A stretch of 64,000 nucleotides of DNA. Source: Streptomyces tuirus. Its GTDB lineage: Bacteria > Actinomycetota > Actinomycetes > Streptomycetales > Streptomycetaceae. The notes beneath the pieces were generated by a model. That model was not told the origin of the DNA, searched no databases, and was given only the letters and a program-made list of their open reading frames with translations. The position numbers and the translations under genes are program-made. The stretch is from contig NZ_AP023439.1 of assembly GCF_014701095.1 (NCBI RefSeq), positions 5,196,001 through 5,260,000 of the forward strand, read 5' to 3'. This document shows, in pieces, positions 63,275 through 64,000 of this stretch; positions within the stretch are counted from its first letter, which is position 1; the number at the start of each line of letters is the position of its first letter.

Positions 63275-63340
63275 GAGCCGGCGGCAGTGGCGCCGGCTCT
63301 TGGACAGGGGGGTCTTCGCCCTTCCGGCGAAGCCTGTCCA
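63275..63340 (+). promoter_or_regulatory. Two adjacent leader hairpins
   Basis: GAGCCGGCG (63275-63283) pairs with CGCCGGCTC (63291-63299). Next, GGACAGG (63303-63309) pairs with CCTGTCC (63334-63340) and CTTCGCC (63315-63321) with GGCGAAG (63327-63333), leaving a one-sided bulge. They lie 200-265 bases before the DUF6230 start. Confidence 0.6.
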
Positions 63341-63539
63341 GCAGGGTTGTGCGTGATGCGTGTCAGGCGCGACCAGTGGTTGTCGCTCGGGGGTGATCGC
63401 CGGTGATTCGGGCGCAGTTGCGCCGCCGAGTGCAGGCGCTCTCCTTCCCGAGGACGTAGCACTTCTCCCATCCCTGCCCGGCTGAGCCGCCAATCGGGGC
63501 GAGCCAGGACAGGAGATGTACGTCCGAGAAGGAGGAAAT

Positions 63540-64000
63540 ATGGAGTCCCAGGTGCGTGGCGGGACCAGATGGAAGCGGTTCGCTGTGGTCATGGTGCCCA
63601 GCGTCGCCGCCACGGCTGCGATAGGTGTCGCCCTCGCGCAGGGCGCTCTCGCCGCGTCGTTCAGTGTCTCCGGGCAGTCGTTCAAGGTCACGACCGACCA
63701 GCTCGTCGGCACGGGCTTCTCGCAGTACGGCGCCCTCGATGAGGGATACACGATGGACGGCAAGAAGGCCGTCCACCCGGTCGCCGTCTCGTCGTTCAAG
63801 CAGGCGACGATCAAGAACCTGTGCCAGTCGGTCGTCACCCCGAACATTCCGGTGCTCGGGAACGTCAGCCTGATCCTGCGTGCGGGTCAGGGTGCGAAGC
63901 CGGTGGAGGCCCAGAACCTCTACATCGACGTCGCCGACCTCAGCGCCGATGCGACGTTCGAGAACATCGACATCGGTGTGGCGGCCAAGGACGCCAACAA
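63540..64000 (+). CDS. DUF6230 family secreted protein, 5' part only
   Basis: The gene runs past the window end; 153 codons are visible. A signal peptide (residues 1 to about 39, RFAVVMVPSVAATAAIGVALAQ, ending GALAA) precedes a beta-rich domain beginning SFSVSGQSFKVTTDQLVG. The DUF6230 family is found in streptomycetes and has sometimes been annotated as cholesterol esterase, without proof. ATG 63540 has AAGGAGG at 63529-63535. Several palindromes lie upstream. Confidence 0.8.
   Translation, partial: MESQVRGGTRWKRFAVVMVPSVAATAAIGVALAQGALAASFSVSGQSFKVTTDQLVGTGFSQYGALDEGYTMDGKKAVHPVAVSSFKQATIKNLCQSVVTPNIPVLGNVSLILRAGQGAKPVEAQNLYIDVADLSADATFENIDIGVAAKDAN

Larger units (their letters stand above)
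62920..63539. other. Long intergenic region before the DUF6230 gene
   Basis: These 620 bases hold no gene. They contain a TTACCAA/TTGGTAA palindrome flanked by two GCGGCCGC sequences (62982-63019), two TTACT/AGTAA palindromes (63022-63034 and 63149-63166) and two adjacent GC hairpins (63275-63299 and 63303-63340). The pattern suggests an operator-rich promoter and a structured leader for the DUF6230 gene. No known riboswitch class was recognised. Confidence 0.6.

Noticed and set aside
63124-63396. 90-codon frame in the gap before the DUF6230 gene
   Set aside because: It runs through palindromes and hairpins and has unusual composition without an RBS.
62920-63539. Known riboswitch (cobalamin, TPP, c-di-AMP)
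   Set aside because: None of the conserved core motifs of these classes could be found by eye.

Overview
The window is chromosomal DNA from a Streptomyces. GC content is very high with strong third-position GC bias, GTG and TTG starts are common, and it carries Scy and FilP, AbsC, a Rex-controlled atp operon and NucS. From memory, gene order closely follows the S. coelicolor region around SCO5352-SCO5420. Nearly every gene belongs to the core chromosome. I saw no tRNA, rRNA, CRISPR array, transposase or prophage.

Layout. 1-5.6 kb: end of nrtL, then the aspartate-family genes lysA, hom, thrC and thrB. 6-9.9 kb: rho and a secreted trypsin-like protease with FG-GAP repeats. 10.2-18 kb: an LCP cell-wall ligase, then rpmE (with a SigR promoter), prfA, prmC, a Sua5/YrdC protein, a phosphatase-like protein lacking its catalytic cysteine, glyA and a WecA/TagO-type transferase. 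18.1-26.1 kb: the F1Fo ATP synthase operon atpIBEFHAGDC behind a Rex operator, followed by a DUF2550 gene. 26.6-30.5 kb: a GH18 chitinase with its two-component system (chiC/chiR/chiS-like) and the chitinase direct repeats. 30.6-33.5 kb: a membrane protein, PduO-type adenosyltransferase, 3-hydroxybutyryl-CoA dehydrogenase and a STAS protein. 33.8-39.4 kb: a large P-loop-like membrane protein, nucS, an SCO5389-type protein, an LLM oxidoreductase and a small Cys/His protein. 39.4-43.5 kb: two paralogous ABC-2 transporters. 43.6-48.6 kb: the cytoskeletal genes filP and scy. 48.8-51.6 kb: methylmalonyl-CoA epimerase, thiolase and meaB. 52-55.3 kb: a PepSY protein, an OmpR-type two-component system and AbsC. 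55.4-59.3 kb: three AIM24-family genes, then a DUF3817 / thiamine-binding / MarR / DUF3817 cluster. 59.4-64 kb: icmA, a TetR regulator, a thioredoxin-TPR protein and the start of a DUF6230 secreted-protein gene.

How they work together. Many genes serve B12-dependent short-chain acyl-CoA metabolism: thiolase and Hbd make 3-hydroxybutyryl-CoA, PduO supplies adenosylcobalamin, MeaB protects mutases, and epimerase and IcmA interconvert acyl-CoA isomers. A second theme is redox and energy control: Rex on atp, a possible weaker Rex-like site before a DUF3817 gene, and SigR-type promoters before rpmE and perhaps rho. A third is growth and envelope: LCP protein, WecA/TagO enzyme, Scy/FilP polar growth and ABC-2 exporters.

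There is no obvious defence island or biosynthetic cluster. The least explained items are the P-loop/PPTSK-repeat membrane protein with its STAS neighbour, the AIM24 trio, the pseudophosphatase, the operator palindrome filling the icmA promoter spacer, the structured meaB-PepSY intergenic region, and the palindromes and hairpins before the DUF6230 gene.
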